Below are positions 50,088 to 58,683 of a stretch of DNA of 64,000 nt, piece after piece. Below the pieces are notes generated by a model that had not been told where the DNA came from, made no database searches, and saw nothing but the letters and a program-made list of their open reading frames with translations. The stretch's first letter is position 1. Each line of letters starts with the position of its first letter. This DNA is from Neogemmobacter tilapiae (GTDB lineage: Bacteria > Pseudomonadota > Alphaproteobacteria > Rhodobacterales > Rhodobacteraceae). Made by a program: the position numbers and the translations under genes. The DNA lies in assembly GCF_014652215.1 (NCBI RefSeq), contig NZ_BMYJ01000012.1:20426-84425 (forward strand). Direction: 5' to 3'.

Positions 50088-51365
50088 TCATTCGGCGGCC
50101 AGCAAGGTTCCGCCGCGCACTTGCTCCACCACAGACCGCGCGATTTCTTCGGCCCGCAACGCCAGCACCGAAAGCAGTGTATCGCTCAACCCATGCGTCG
50201 CCTCGCTATAGCCCTGCACAAAGATGGCCGGGGCAAAGCCCGCAACCATCGGCAGCCGATAATCCCGCGCAGGCGGTTCGCCGGTCTGGAACCGTGTCAG
50301 CCCATGCAGCACGCTGGAATCCAAGGCACGGTCATAGCCCGTCGCCAGCAAGATCATGTCGGCCTGCAATTCGCGCTTACCCTCCGGCCCGTCCAGCACC
50401 AGACGCAAGCCCTGCGCCGTGGCCTCGGCATGAACCGGCAGACATTCGCTGTGCAGCGTCAGCCGGTCGCCGCCCTGCACCGATTGTTCGTAAAGCAGAT
50501 CGTAAAGATCCGCGATGTTGTCGCCATCCGCCACCGCATAATTCGTCGCGGCCAGCGTCGTCAGGGACTTTTGCCGCTGGGCTTTTGGCAAGGCATGGAA
50601 CCGCGCCGTCTGTTCGGGATCGAACACTTCGTTCACAAAGGGGCTGTCGTCGGCAGGCCGCATGGCCCGCCCGCGCAGCACCAGATCCAGCCGCAACCCT
50701 TCGGCCCGCCCCGCCAGATCGCCAAAGATCTCGGCAGCACTTTGCCCGCCGCCCAGCACCACGATCCGCATTCCCGGTTGCAGCCGGGGCAGGGCCTTGG
50801 TGCGATAGTCGTTGGAATGGATCACCCGCGCATCGCCGCGCAGTCCCGCAAAAACCACAGGCCAGCGGGCCCGTCCGCCCGGGGCTATGACCAGATGACG
50901 TGCCCGATGGCAGTCTTGTTCACCCGCCGCATTCTGGCTGATCACCTCGACCGCTTCGATTTGGCCCGCAGCCTCCACCGGCTCGATTCCCACCACGCGT
51001 CGGTCGTATTCGCAGACTGGCATCTGGCTTGCGACCCAGGCCAGATAGTCGGTGAACTCCACCCGGCTGGGGAAAAAGGTCTTGCGGTTGATGAATTTGC
51101 TCAGCCGCCCCTTGGCATGCAGATAGCTGACAAAGGAAAAGGCGCTTTGCGGGTTCCGCAGGCTGACAAGATCTTTCAGGAAAGACACCTGCATGTCGGC
51201 CCCGGGGATCAGCATCCCCGGATGCCAAGCGAATTCCGCCCGCGCCTCAAGGAAATGCGCCCGGATCGGCTGGCCCATTTCGTGCAACGCAACGGCAAGC
51301 GACAGGTTCGACGGGCCAAAGCCCACCCCCAGCAGATCATGGGGGCGATGGTCTTGCGCGGTCAT
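50088..51365 (-). CDS. L-ornithine/L-lysine N-hydroxylase (PvdA/IucD/SidA family)
   Basis: A 425-residue flavin monooxygenase that makes N-hydroxy-ornithine or -lysine for a hydroxamate siderophore. Motifs in order: FAD-binding GVGFGPSNLSLA, substrate-region MQVSFLKDLVSLRNP, NADPH site VVLGGGQSAAEIFGD and ILLATGYD near the C-terminus. The family norm is about 430 residues. Ornithine versus lysine cannot be decided by eye. It is the last gene of a leftward operon and its start overlaps the acyltransferase stop (ATGA). Confidence 0.92.
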   Translation of the reverse strand: MTAQDHRPHDLLGVGFGPSNLSLAVALHEMGQPIRAHFLEARAEFAWHPGMLIPGADMQVSFLKDLVSLRNPQSAFSFVSYLHAKGRLSKFINRKTFFPSRVEFTDYLAWVASQMPVCEYDRRVVGIEPVEAAGQIEAVEVISQNAAGEQDCHRARHLVIAPGGRARWPVVFAGLRGDARVIHSNDYRTKALPRLQPGMRIVVLGGGQSAAEIFGDLAGRAEGLRLDLVLRGRAMRPADDSPFVNEVFDPEQTARFHALPKAQRQKSLTTLAATNYAVADGDNIADLYDLLYEQSVQGGDRLTLHSECLPVHAEATAQGLRLVLDGPEGKRELQADMILLATGYDRALDSSVLHGLTRFQTGEPPARDYRLPMVAGFAPAIFVQGYSEATHGLSDTLLSVLALRAEEIARSVVEQVRGGTLLAAE

Positions 51366-52405
51366 GATGTCCAGACTCCTTGGGACAAAAGGCGCGCCGG
51401 TGAAAGCCGCAGGGGACTGCCCCCGCCGGTTTCCGGCCGCGCCCAGAGGCGGGATTCAAAGAAGTGCTGGCGCTCCAGACGGACAAGGCTGGCACGTTTA
51501 TGGGCAAAGTCGAAATCGCGGACATGCGCGAAACCGCCCCGGCCCAGGTTTTTCAACTGCTGGACATGGCTGGCCTTTGGCTCCCCAAGGATCGCTTGCG
51601 TCCGGGGTTCGGCCAGAAACATGTAATGCATCAGGCTGGGCAGCCAGGCGGTGACATAGTCCGCCCCGCGAATGTCTTCCTCGCCCACCAGAACATGCCA
51701 GCCCCGATCCCAAGGATCGGCATCACAATGCGCCCCGATCCGGTTTTCACGGGCCCAGTAGAGTTCGAAATAGGCAAAGTCGCGGCCATTCAGCGCGGCG
51801 ATGACGGGGAACATATGGGGGTCATCCAGCAGGCGTTGCAGATAGGCGCGATGTTCCTCCAGCGTGCCCGATTCCTCAAAAAAGGCCGCCACGCGCGGAT
51901 CATTCTGCCAGCGGTGAAATGTTGGCAGATCGTCCAGCGTCAGCGCCCGAAAGCTGAGCCATTGGTCCAGCCAAGGGATATGCCGTCGATAGATAACGCC
52001 CTCGGGCTTTGGCGGGCGCAGCGGAAAGCGCCCATGGGGGCCGCTTTGCCAGATCGTCGGAAAGCCCGTCAGCGCCTGCGGCAACCAACGGTCCGGCACT
52101 TGCCAAAGGGCAGCAGGCAGCACCAAGACCCCATCCGGCCCGTCCAGCACCGCCCCCATACGCCGCAGGTCCGGCAACAGCCCCGCCCATTCAGACCCCA
52201 CCAACCGCAAGGCCACCTCGCCCCCTTGCGCCGTCAAGGCCTCGAACGCGGCCAGCGCCTGCGCTATGGAAAGGGCAGGGGGCGCGCTCAGGTCCAGCCG
52301 CCCCTCGCCCTGATCCCGCAAAGCGACAAAGACCCCGTCACCAAAGGCCACGGCATCGCCGGAACGCAGTGCCAGAATCTCGCCGGAAAGCAGGTCACGC
52401 GGCAT
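51362..52405 (-). CDS. GNAT-type siderophore acyltransferase (IucB/AlcB family)
   Basis: A 347-residue protein. The C-terminal half (about 150-320) is an IucB/AlcB-type acetyl- or acyl-transferase with RWQNDPRVAAFFEE, FAYFELYWA and the conserved ADPWDRGWHVLVGE; the first 140 residues are a divergent extension typical of the family. It would acylate the N-hydroxyl-amine made by the downstream hydroxylase. The acyl donor (acetyl, hydroxybutyryl or other) is unknown. Coupled by overlap to the hydroxylase gene. Confidence 0.87.
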   Translation of the reverse strand: MPRDLLSGEILALRSGDAVAFGDGVFVALRDQGEGRLDLSAPPALSIAQALAAFEALTAQGGEVALRLVGSEWAGLLPDLRRMGAVLDGPDGVLVLPAALWQVPDRWLPQALTGFPTIWQSGPHGRFPLRPPKPEGVIYRRHIPWLDQWLSFRALTLDDLPTFHRWQNDPRVAAFFEESGTLEEHRAYLQRLLDDPHMFPVIAALNGRDFAYFELYWARENRIGAHCDADPWDRGWHVLVGEEDIRGADYVTAWLPSLMHYMFLAEPRTQAILGEPKASHVQQLKNLGRGGFAHVRDFDFAHKRASLVRLERQHFFESRLWARPETGGGSPLRLSPARLLSQGVWTS

Positions 52406-52408
52406 CGT

Positions 52409-53281
52409 CTATTCCTTGTCCAGATCAAAGGCCCAATGCAGGGCCCGGTTCACCGCCACCGGCAGCACCGACATATGCGTCTCATCCGCATAGATTTCGC
52501 AGGCCGTCACCACGCCCTTCGCCTTCAGCGCCACAGCCATCTCTTCCATCGCCGCCACCGTCCGGATGCGCCCCTTCTCCGCCAGTCGCGCCTCGACCTC
52601 GGCCCCCCGCGTCTGGAACGGTGCCAGTTGCATTCCCTCCCATTCGCCCGCCGAAAGATGCACGCGTGGCGCAGGATTGGGCACGACAAACCCATCCAGA
52701 TGCTTCAGCAGGAAACTCTCCTCCCAAGTGATCGCCGGGCTGGCCGCGATCCAATGGCGAAAGGCCAAGGGCTGCGTGAACAACAGCCACAGCGCGAACA
52801 AGCCGCCAAAGGAATGGCCGAACAGCGCCTGTTCGTCCAAATCCAGCCGCACATGGCCCGCCAGAAACTCCCGCGCATCCTCCAGCAAGAACCGCGCCAT
52901 TTCTGCCCCACCCCCCGTCCGAACCTCGGGTGTATCCGGCCAGAACGGCGGATAGCTGGCCCCCGGCGGCGGCCCCAGATCCCAACTGCGGCGGAACGGG
53001 TCATAGGCATCCTCCGTCGGATAGCCCACGGCCACCAAGGCCCCCCAACCCAGATTCGTCCCCGTAGGCCACATCGCCTGCGACCGCATCACATCCACCG
53101 CTGTCCCGATCACCGCATTGCCGTCCAGCAGCCACAGCGCGGGCCAACCCGTTGCAGGGGCTTCGCCCGCAGGCACCCAAAGGAACACCCGCCGCACTGC
53201 CCCGCTCGCCCGATCCTCCAGATCGAACCAGCGCGTCCCCCCCGCCCCTGCCAATCCCTCGCCGTGAAGTTTCACATTCAT
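52409..53281 (-). CDS. Alpha/beta-hydrolase siderophore esterase (Fes/IroE/BesA-like)
   Basis: A 290-residue esterase of the putative-esterase (PF00756-type) family. The nucleophile is Ser157 in LFGHSFGGLF; a late His in ADETHMSVLP completes the likely triad. Such enzymes hydrolyse ester-linked siderophores to release iron. No signal peptide is evident, so it acts in the cytoplasm. Start 53281 overlaps the PLP-enzyme stop (ATGA). Its presence implies ester bonds in the siderophore. Confidence 0.83.
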   Translation of the reverse strand: MNVKLHGEGLAGAGGTRWFDLEDRASGAVRRVFLWVPAGEAPATGWPALWLLDGNAVIGTAVDVMRSQAMWPTGTNLGWGALVAVGYPTEDAYDPFRRSWDLGPPPGASYPPFWPDTPEVRTGGGAEMARFLLEDAREFLAGHVRLDLDEQALFGHSFGGLFALWLLFTQPLAFRHWIAASPAITWEESFLLKHLDGFVVPNPAPRVHLSAGEWEGMQLAPFQTRGAEVEARLAEKGRIRTVAAMEEMAVALKAKGVVTACEIYADETHMSVLPVAVNRALHWAFDLDKE

Positions 53282-54435
53282 GCCGCTGCCCTTTGTGCCG
53301 AACTGATCGCGTTCAGCACATCTTGTTCCAGCACCGCCACCGGTTCCAGCCCCACCGCCAGACGGATCGTCCTTGGGCTGACCCCGAACCGCCGGAAGGA
53401 GTTTGCCGCCCCCGCCAGCCCGCAAGCCGCTTGCCCCGGCACCATCAGGCTTTCCGGCCCGCCCCAAGAAACCCCAATCCTGACCACCCGCAGCGCATTG
53501 CAGAATCCTTCCACATCCACCCCATCCGCCAGATCAAAGGCGAACAGGCCCCCAAAGCCCGTCAGCCCCTTGGGCCGTTCCACCAGCAATCCCGGATGAT
53601 GCACGGCCGTCACCAAAGAATGATCCGCCAGCCGCCGCGCCAGATACAGCCCGCTGTCCCGATGCGCTTGCATCCGCAGTTCCAGCGTTCGCATCCCCCG
53701 CAGGATCAGGAACGCATCCACCGGTGACATCCGCCCGCCATACAAATGCGTGGCCTCATGGTCGATCTTGCCGATCAGTGCCTTTGGCCCCGCCACCAGC
53801 CCCCCCAGGGTATCGCTGTGCCCCGACAGATATTTCGAGGCCGCATGAACAATCAGATCGATCCCCAGCGCCGCAGGCGTCTGAAAGATGGGCGTCGCCC
53901 AAGAATTGTCGATGACTGAAATCACGCCCAGCCGGCGCGCCGCTTCCCCCACCGCCGCCACGTCTTGCAACCGAAAGGTCCAGCTTGTCGGACTTTCCAG
54001 ATAGACCAGCTTTGCCCCCGGCAAGGCATCAATCAGCGCCTGCGTATCCCGCCCATCGACATAGGTCACGCTCACCCCGAACCGCTTCAGCACCGTTTCA
54101 AACAGCCGGAACGCATCGGAATAGATGTGCTCCACCGTCACGATCCGGTCGCCCGCCGTCACGAAAGGCATCACCGCCCCGCAGATCGCCGCCATCCCCG
54201 ATGAAAAGCCCCGTGCGCTTTCCGTCCCCTCCAGCCGCGCGATCAGCGCCTCCAACTCTGACACGGTCGGATTGTCGCCACGGGAATAGATATAGCGGTC
54301 CGACCGCCCCGCAAAGACATCGGCAATCTGGGCATAGCTGTCGAACAGAAAGGACGAGCTTTGAAAGATCGGCGTTGCCGTCGCGTGATGGGGCACGGGC
54401 AGGCTTGGGGTGATCAGGTCGGGGGAAAAATGCAT
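53278..54435 (-). CDS. Cys/Met-metabolism PLP enzyme (cystathionine gamma/beta-lyase-like)
   Basis: A 385-residue PLP enzyme of the trans-sulfuration family. PLP binds Lys201 in HAASKYLSGHSD; YSRGDNPT (residues 50-57), SSGMAAI and IDNSWATP are family landmarks. The ATG at 54435 is preferred over 54468 because GGAG lies seven bases before it. It is the first gene of the leftward siderophore operon. Its job there is not obvious: it may supply an amino-acid precursor, or be recruited for a modified building block. Confidence 0.88.
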   Translation of the reverse strand: MHFSPDLITPSLPVPHHATATPIFQSSSFLFDSYAQIADVFAGRSDRYIYSRGDNPTVSELEALIARLEGTESARGFSSGMAAICGAVMPFVTAGDRIVTVEHIYSDAFRLFETVLKRFGVSVTYVDGRDTQALIDALPGAKLVYLESPTSWTFRLQDVAAVGEAARRLGVISVIDNSWATPIFQTPAALGIDLIVHAASKYLSGHSDTLGGLVAGPKALIGKIDHEATHLYGGRMSPVDAFLILRGMRTLELRMQAHRDSGLYLARRLADHSLVTAVHHPGLLVERPKGLTGFGGLFAFDLADGVDVEGFCNALRVVRIGVSWGGPESLMVPGQAACGLAGAANSFRRFGVSPRTIRLAVGLEPVAVLEQDVLNAISSAQRAAA

Positions 54436-54597
54436 CGAAGGCTCCGTCGGGGTGATCCCATTGGCCATAGGACGCGCCGGGTGCCCCGAAATTCACCGCA
54501 ACGCAGAAAAATTTCTGCGAGGCAGAAAATTTGGTGGCTGGGGTGAATTTTGCGCAACCTGCCGCGTCCTGTGGGAAAGTTTCCAAAGGATGGCGCA
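54436..54597. promoter_or_regulatory. Divergent siderophore promoter region
   Basis: A 162-base gap between the leftward siderophore operon and the rightward mbtH-NRPS genes. It holds a palindrome (54502-54519), a second related half (GCAGAAAATTT at about 54522-54532), and outer arms AAATTCACC (54489-54497) and GGTGAATTT (54542-54550). The arrangement looks like a symmetric double operator controlling both directions. Confidence 0.6.
54502..54519. promoter_or_regulatory. Central palindrome of the siderophore promoter
   Basis: CGCAGAAA and TTTCTGCG flank AA, a perfect 8+8 palindrome. It is a candidate iron-responsive operator. The consensus of the regulator is not identifiable by eye. Confidence 0.6.
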
Positions 54598-54801
54598 ATG
54601 ACCAATTCGACCCTGACCCACGCCCCTTGGGTGATCCTGCGCAACCATGAAGGCCGCTATTCGGTGTTCCCCTTGGCCCATGCCGTGCCCGCCGGTTGGC
54701 AGGTGCAGGGCGAACCGGCAGGGCGTGAGGCCTGTCTGGCCCGCATCGCCGAAATCTGGACCGACATGCGCCCCTCCGCCCTGCAAGAGGTAATGGCATG
54801 A
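54598..54801 (+). CDS. MbtH-family NRPS accessory protein
   Basis: A 67-residue MbtH protein that binds and activates adenylation domains. It has NHEGRYSVFPL and VPAGW near the middle and the diagnostic IAEIWTDMRPSAL at the end. Start 54598 (MTNSTLTHA). Its stop overlaps the NRPS start (54798), so the two are made together. Confidence 0.95.
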   Translation: MTNSTLTHAPWVILRNHEGRYSVFPLAHAVPAGWQVQGEPAGREACLARIAEIWTDMRPSALQEVMA

Positions 54802-57800
54802 GCAAGGATGTGCTGTTCCCCGCCAGTGATCGTCCGCTGACCGCCGTCGAAAAGCGCATCTTTGCGCATGATCAGGTGGGGGAGCTGGGCCCCTATCAGC
54901 CGCAAATCCTGATCCTCGGGTTTGACGCGACATGGGACGAGGAGAGGGTTCTGCAAGCCGTCGCCCCGGTTCTGGCCCAGCATCCCGCCTTTACCGCGCG
55001 GTTCAGCGTCCTGCCCGGCGGCGTGGCGCGCCGGCATGCCACGGGTCAGACAATCCTCGCCCGTCAGGGCAAGGGCGATGTCGATGCCGCGATGGAACGG
55101 GCGCAAAGCCACCAGCCCGATCTGACGGAAAGCCCCGCCTTTGCGGACCTTTGGCAAAGCGAAGGCGGTCATTTGCTGGCCCTGAGCTTGCATCCGCTTT
55201 TGGCCGATGATGGCGTCATGGCCGGGATCGAAGCCCTGCTTTTGCAGGGCCGCGAACCCGCCAGTCTGGATGAAATCCTGCTGGACCGCAGCGAAAGGGC
55301 ACGCAGGCTATCCACTTGGCAGGCCCTGATGGACAGCTATGGAATTGCCCGCCTTCCGCACCGTTTTGATGCCATGGCCGGACAGGCGCGGATCCAAAGC
55401 CACTTGACCCTGCCCGCCGACCTGTCGACCCGCATGGCAGAGACGGGGCTTGAGGCCAGCCTTGCCACCGCCCTTTCCCTGCTGCTGCGGCGCTATACCG
55501 GCCTTGACAACCTGCGCTTTGCGCTGGGCACAGGCGCGGCCGAGGCTGACCGGCGCAGCCTTGGCCTGCTGCCGCTTTGCCTTGCGCCTGATCCGGGGCG
55601 GGGCTTTGCCCAGACCCTGCAAGCCACCGCCCGCAAACTGGCCGAGGCGCGGGCCCATGCCCTGCCGACCGAGGTTCTGGAACAAGACCGCCTGTCGCGC
55701 GCCGGGGCCGACCGCCACCCCCTGGGCGCGGTGGCGCTGCATGTTCAGGCAGAACGTGCGCTGCCCTCCGGTGTGGCGCGGCTGGCCCGTCCATTGCCGC
55801 CGATGGCCGAAGAACTAGTGCTGATCGCACGCCCCGGCCCGCAAGGCGTGACCTTGATCGCCGATGCCGATGGGGGCCTGTTCCTGCCCGCGCAGATCGA
55901 CCGGGCCCTGACCCACTTGCAACGGCTGCTGCGGGCGGGCTTCGAACAGCCCGCCTTGCCCACCGCCGCCATTCCCCTGCTGTCGCAGGATGAACTGGCC
56001 GCGCTTTCGGCCCCTTATCCCGACGAGACACCCGTTGATCCCCGCGCCACCCATGAAATCATCGCCGAACATGCCGGGCTGACCCCCGACAAACTGGCCG
56101 TCATCTGCGGGACCGACCGACTGACGCATGGCGCACTCGATGCCCGCGCCAATGCGCTGGCCCATCACCTGATCACGCTGGGCGTCGGGGCCGAAGTGCC
56201 CGTCGCCATCCTGATCGAACGCGGGGCGGATGCGGTCGTGGCCATTCTCGCCGCAATGAAAGCGGGCGGGGCCTATATCCCCGTCGAACCCGACCACCCC
56301 ACCAGCCGCAACCACCATATCCTGACCGATGCCGGGGTGCGCGTTGTGCTGACGCGCCAACGCTATCTGGACCGCCTGCCGCAAGGCCTGACTGCCGCTG
56401 TCCTTTGTCTGGAGGATTTCCACGATGCCCCGCGTCCCGACGCGCCGTCTGTGACCATCCACCCTGATCAACTGGCCTATGTCATGTATACCTCCGGCTC
56501 CACCGGCAAGCCCAAGGGTGTCGCGGTGGAACATGGCCCCCTGTCCCACCACAACCAGACCACCGCCCGCGTCTATGAAATGTCGTCCGAAAGCCGCGAA
56601 CTGCCCTTCCTGCCGTTTTCGTCGGACGGGGGCCATGAACGCTGGATGGTGCCTTTGATGATGGGCGGCTCTGTCGTCATCCCCGATGGCCCGCTTTGGA
56701 CCCCCGAACAAACCCTGACCGCGATGCGCGAACAGGGCTGCAACAATGCCTCCATTCCCACCACCTATCTGCAACAACTGGCCGAATGGGCCGAGGAAAC
56801 CGACAGCGCCCCCCCTATGCGCCTCTATTCCTTTGGCGGCGAGGGCCTCGCGCAATCGACCTTTGACCTGCTCAGCCGCGCCTTAAAGGCCAAGATCCTG
56901 ATCAACGGCTATGGCCCCACCGAAACCATCATGACCCCCATGGTCTGGAAAGTGCAGGCAGGCACCCGCTTTGACGGCGTCTATGCCCCCCTGGGCCGCG
57001 CGGTCGGCGACCGCCGCGCCTATGTCCTTGATGAAGAGCTGATGCCCTGCCCGCAGGGTGTTGTCGGCGAAATCTACCTTGGCGGCACCGGCGTCGCGCG
57101 CGGCTATGTCGGCAAGCCCGACACCACCGCCGACCGTTTCGTGCCCGATCCCTTCGGCCCTGTTCTGGACGGCACCTCTGGCGCGCGGCTGTATCGCACC
57201 GGCGATCTTGGCCGCTGGCGCGAGGATGGCACGATTGAATTCGTGGGGCGCGTCGATCTTCAGATCAAGGTCAACGGCTACCGCATCGAGCCGGGCGAGA
57301 TTGAGGCCGTCCTGCTGGCCGAACCCGGCGTGGGTGAGGCTTTGGTTCTGCTGCGAGGCGACCCGGAAAAGCGCCTGATCGGCTATGTCGTCGGCCCCGC
57401 CTTGGACGCTGGCCCCGCCCTGCTGGCAGCCTTGGAAACCAAACTGCCCAAACACATGCTGCCCGAGGCGGTGGTGGTCCTGGACAAGATGCCCACCAAC
57501 CCCAATGCCAAACTCGACCGCGCCGCCCTGCCCATGCCAAACGCGCAACAGCGCAAAGGGGCAGGCGTGGCCGCCAAGGGCGAGGCTGAAACCCGCATCC
57601 TGACAATCTGGCGCGATCTGATCGGCGCGCCTGACATGGGCGTCACCGATGATTTCTTTGCCATGGGCGGCAAATCCCTTGTCGCGTTGAAGGCCCTCGC
57701 CGCCATGCGCCGCCATTGGCCGCAAACCGCCCTCACCATCGCCGACCTCTTCGATGCCCCCACCGTCCGGGAAATCGCCCGGCGTATCACGGCAGGCGGG

Positions 57801-58631
57801 CAAACGGGGCGTTCCGCCATCGCCTTGCGGGCCACCGGCACCAAACCTCGGCTTTACTGTTTCCCCGGCCTTCTGGTGTCGACCCGCGAATATCTGCGGC
57901 TGACCGATTGTCTGGGGGCGGATCAGCCGGTGACGGGCTTTCTCTGCCATTCGCTGAACGAAGAAAAGCGCCTGAATGTTTCCGTCGAAGAGGTCGTCGC
58001 AGGCTATGCCGACCACATCCTGCGCGAAAACGCGGGCCAGCCCTGCGCCTTCCTCGGCTGGTCTTGGGGCGGGCTTCTCGCGTGGGAGGCGGCGCGTCAA
58101 TTGCAGGGCAAGGTCGATCTGCGCCTGATGGGCATGGTCGATGTCTGCGATCTGGGCAGCGATTTCACCCCCGGTGCCGTGCCCGATTTCGCCCCCGGCG
58201 AACGCGACCGCCTGTTTGCCGAATTGCAGGGCTGGCTGGCCAAAACGAAAATGCGGGCGCAGTGGGACAGGTTGATCAGCGCGATGGATGCCGAATGTTT
58301 CGAACAATTCCTGCGCTTTATCGGGAATGAGGCCGAGCCTTTGCCCCATGACGGCCCGGAAATCTCCAGCCGCGAACACACATTCTGGGTTCTGATCGAC
58401 AACGCGCTTGTCTTTCGCCAGCACCGGATGACGCCGCTTTCCGTGCCCGTCGCCTCGTTCAGCGCGGGTGACAGCCTCAGCCGGGGCCTCAACCTGCTCG
58501 ACTGGCGGAAATGGTCCGACAAGGCCAGTGCCGCCGAAGTCGTCGTAGGCACCAACCATCTGCACATCATCGGCGAGACCCGCTTTCACGAACGTTTCAA
58601 GCTGCGGCTGGATCAGGCGTTTAGCGGTTGA
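54798..58631 (+). CDS. Single-module NRPS with condensation-like, adenylation, carrier and thioesterase domains
   Basis: A 1277-residue siderophore synthetase. Residues 1 to about 395 are a condensation-like domain whose HHxxxDG motif is altered to HPLLADD (132-138), with the catalytic second His replaced by Pro, so condensation activity is doubtful. An adenylation domain follows (about 410-910: YTSGSTGKPKG at 564-574, substrate-site Asp610, GYGPTET at 704-710, Lys905 in NPNAKLDR), then a carrier domain with phosphopantetheine Ser960 (GGKSL) and a thioesterase (about 1015-1277, Ser1089 in GWSWG, late His in GTNHLH). One module ending in a thioesterase, with hydroxylase and acyltransferase genes next to it, suggests iterative oligomerisation as in vicibactin-type VbsS. 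Confidence 0.93.
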   Translation: MSKDVLFPASDRPLTAVEKRIFAHDQVGELGPYQPQILILGFDATWDEERVLQAVAPVLAQHPAFTARFSVLPGGVARRHATGQTILARQGKGDVDAAMERAQSHQPDLTESPAFADLWQSEGGHLLALSLHPLLADDGVMAGIEALLLQGREPASLDEILLDRSERARRLSTWQALMDSYGIARLPHRFDAMAGQARIQSHLTLPADLSTRMAETGLEASLATALSLLLRRYTGLDNLRFALGTGAAEADRRSLGLLPLCLAPDPGRGFAQTLQATARKLAEARAHALPTEVLEQDRLSRAGADRHPLGAVALHVQAERALPSGVARLARPLPPMAEELVLIARPGPQGVTLIADADGGLFLPAQIDRALTHLQRLLRAGFEQPALPTAAIPLLSQDELAALSAPYPDETPVDPRATHEIIAEHAGLTPDKLAVICGTDRLTHGALDARANALAHHLITLGVGAEVPVAILIERGADAVVAILAAMKAGGAYIPVEPDHPTSRNHHILTDAGVRVVLTRQRYLDRLPQGLTAAVLCLEDFHDAPRPDAPSVTIHPDQLAYVMYTSGSTGKPKGVAVEHGPLSHHNQTTARVYEMSSESRELPFLPFSSDGGHERWMVPLMMGGSVVIPDGPLWTPEQTLTAMREQGCNNASIPTTYLQQLAEWAEETDSAPPMRLYSFGGEGLAQSTFDLLSRALKAKILINGYGPTETIMTPMVWKVQAGTRFDGVYAPLGRAVGDRRAYVLDEELMPCPQGVVGEIYLGGTGVARGYVGKPDTTADRFVPDPFGPVLDGTSGARLYRTGDLGRWREDGTIEFVGRVDLQIKVNGYRIEPGEIEAVLLAEPGVGEALVLLRGDPEKRLIGYVVGPALDAGPALLAALETKLPKHMLPEAVVVLDKMPTNPNAKLDRAALPMPNAQQRKGAGVAAKGEAETRILTIWRDLIGAPDMGVTDDFFAMGGKSLVALKALAAMRRHWPQTALTIADLFDAPTVREIARRITAGGQTGRSAIALRATGTKPRLYCFPGLLVSTREYLRLTDCLGADQPVTGFLCHSLNEEKRLNVSVEEVVAGYADHILRENAGQPCAFLGWSWGGLLAWEAARQLQGKVDLRLMGMVDVCDLGSDFTPGAVPDFAPGERDRLFAELQGWLAKTKMRAQWDRLISAMDAECFEQFLRFIGNEAEPLPHDGPEISSREHTFWVLIDNALVFRQHRMTPLSVPVASFSAGDSLSRGLNLLDWRKWSDKASAAEVVVGTNHLHIIGETRFHERFKLRLDQAFSG

Positions 58632-58646
58632 ACCGGATGCCACTGT

Positions 58647-58682
58647 CCCCTCCCCCCACGGGGAGGAGGGTTAGGGTGAGGT
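58647..58682. repeat. Dispersed GC-rich palindromic repeat, copy 3 (single arm)
   Basis: CTCCCC (58651-58656) and GGGGAG (58661-58666) form a hairpin followed by GAGGGTTAGGGTGAGG, matching the right arm of copy 2. It lies between the convergent NRPS and ABC ATPase stops. Confidence 0.7.
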
Positions 58683-58683
58683 G

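Noticed and set aside
54502..54532. Assigning this palindrome to Fur, Irr or RirA
   Set aside because: It does not match any of the three consensus sites well enough by eye; only an iron-responsive role is suggested.
56883..58643. 586-codon minus-strand ORF opposite the NRPS
   Set aside because: Shadow of the adenylation, carrier and thioesterase domains, with no own motifs.
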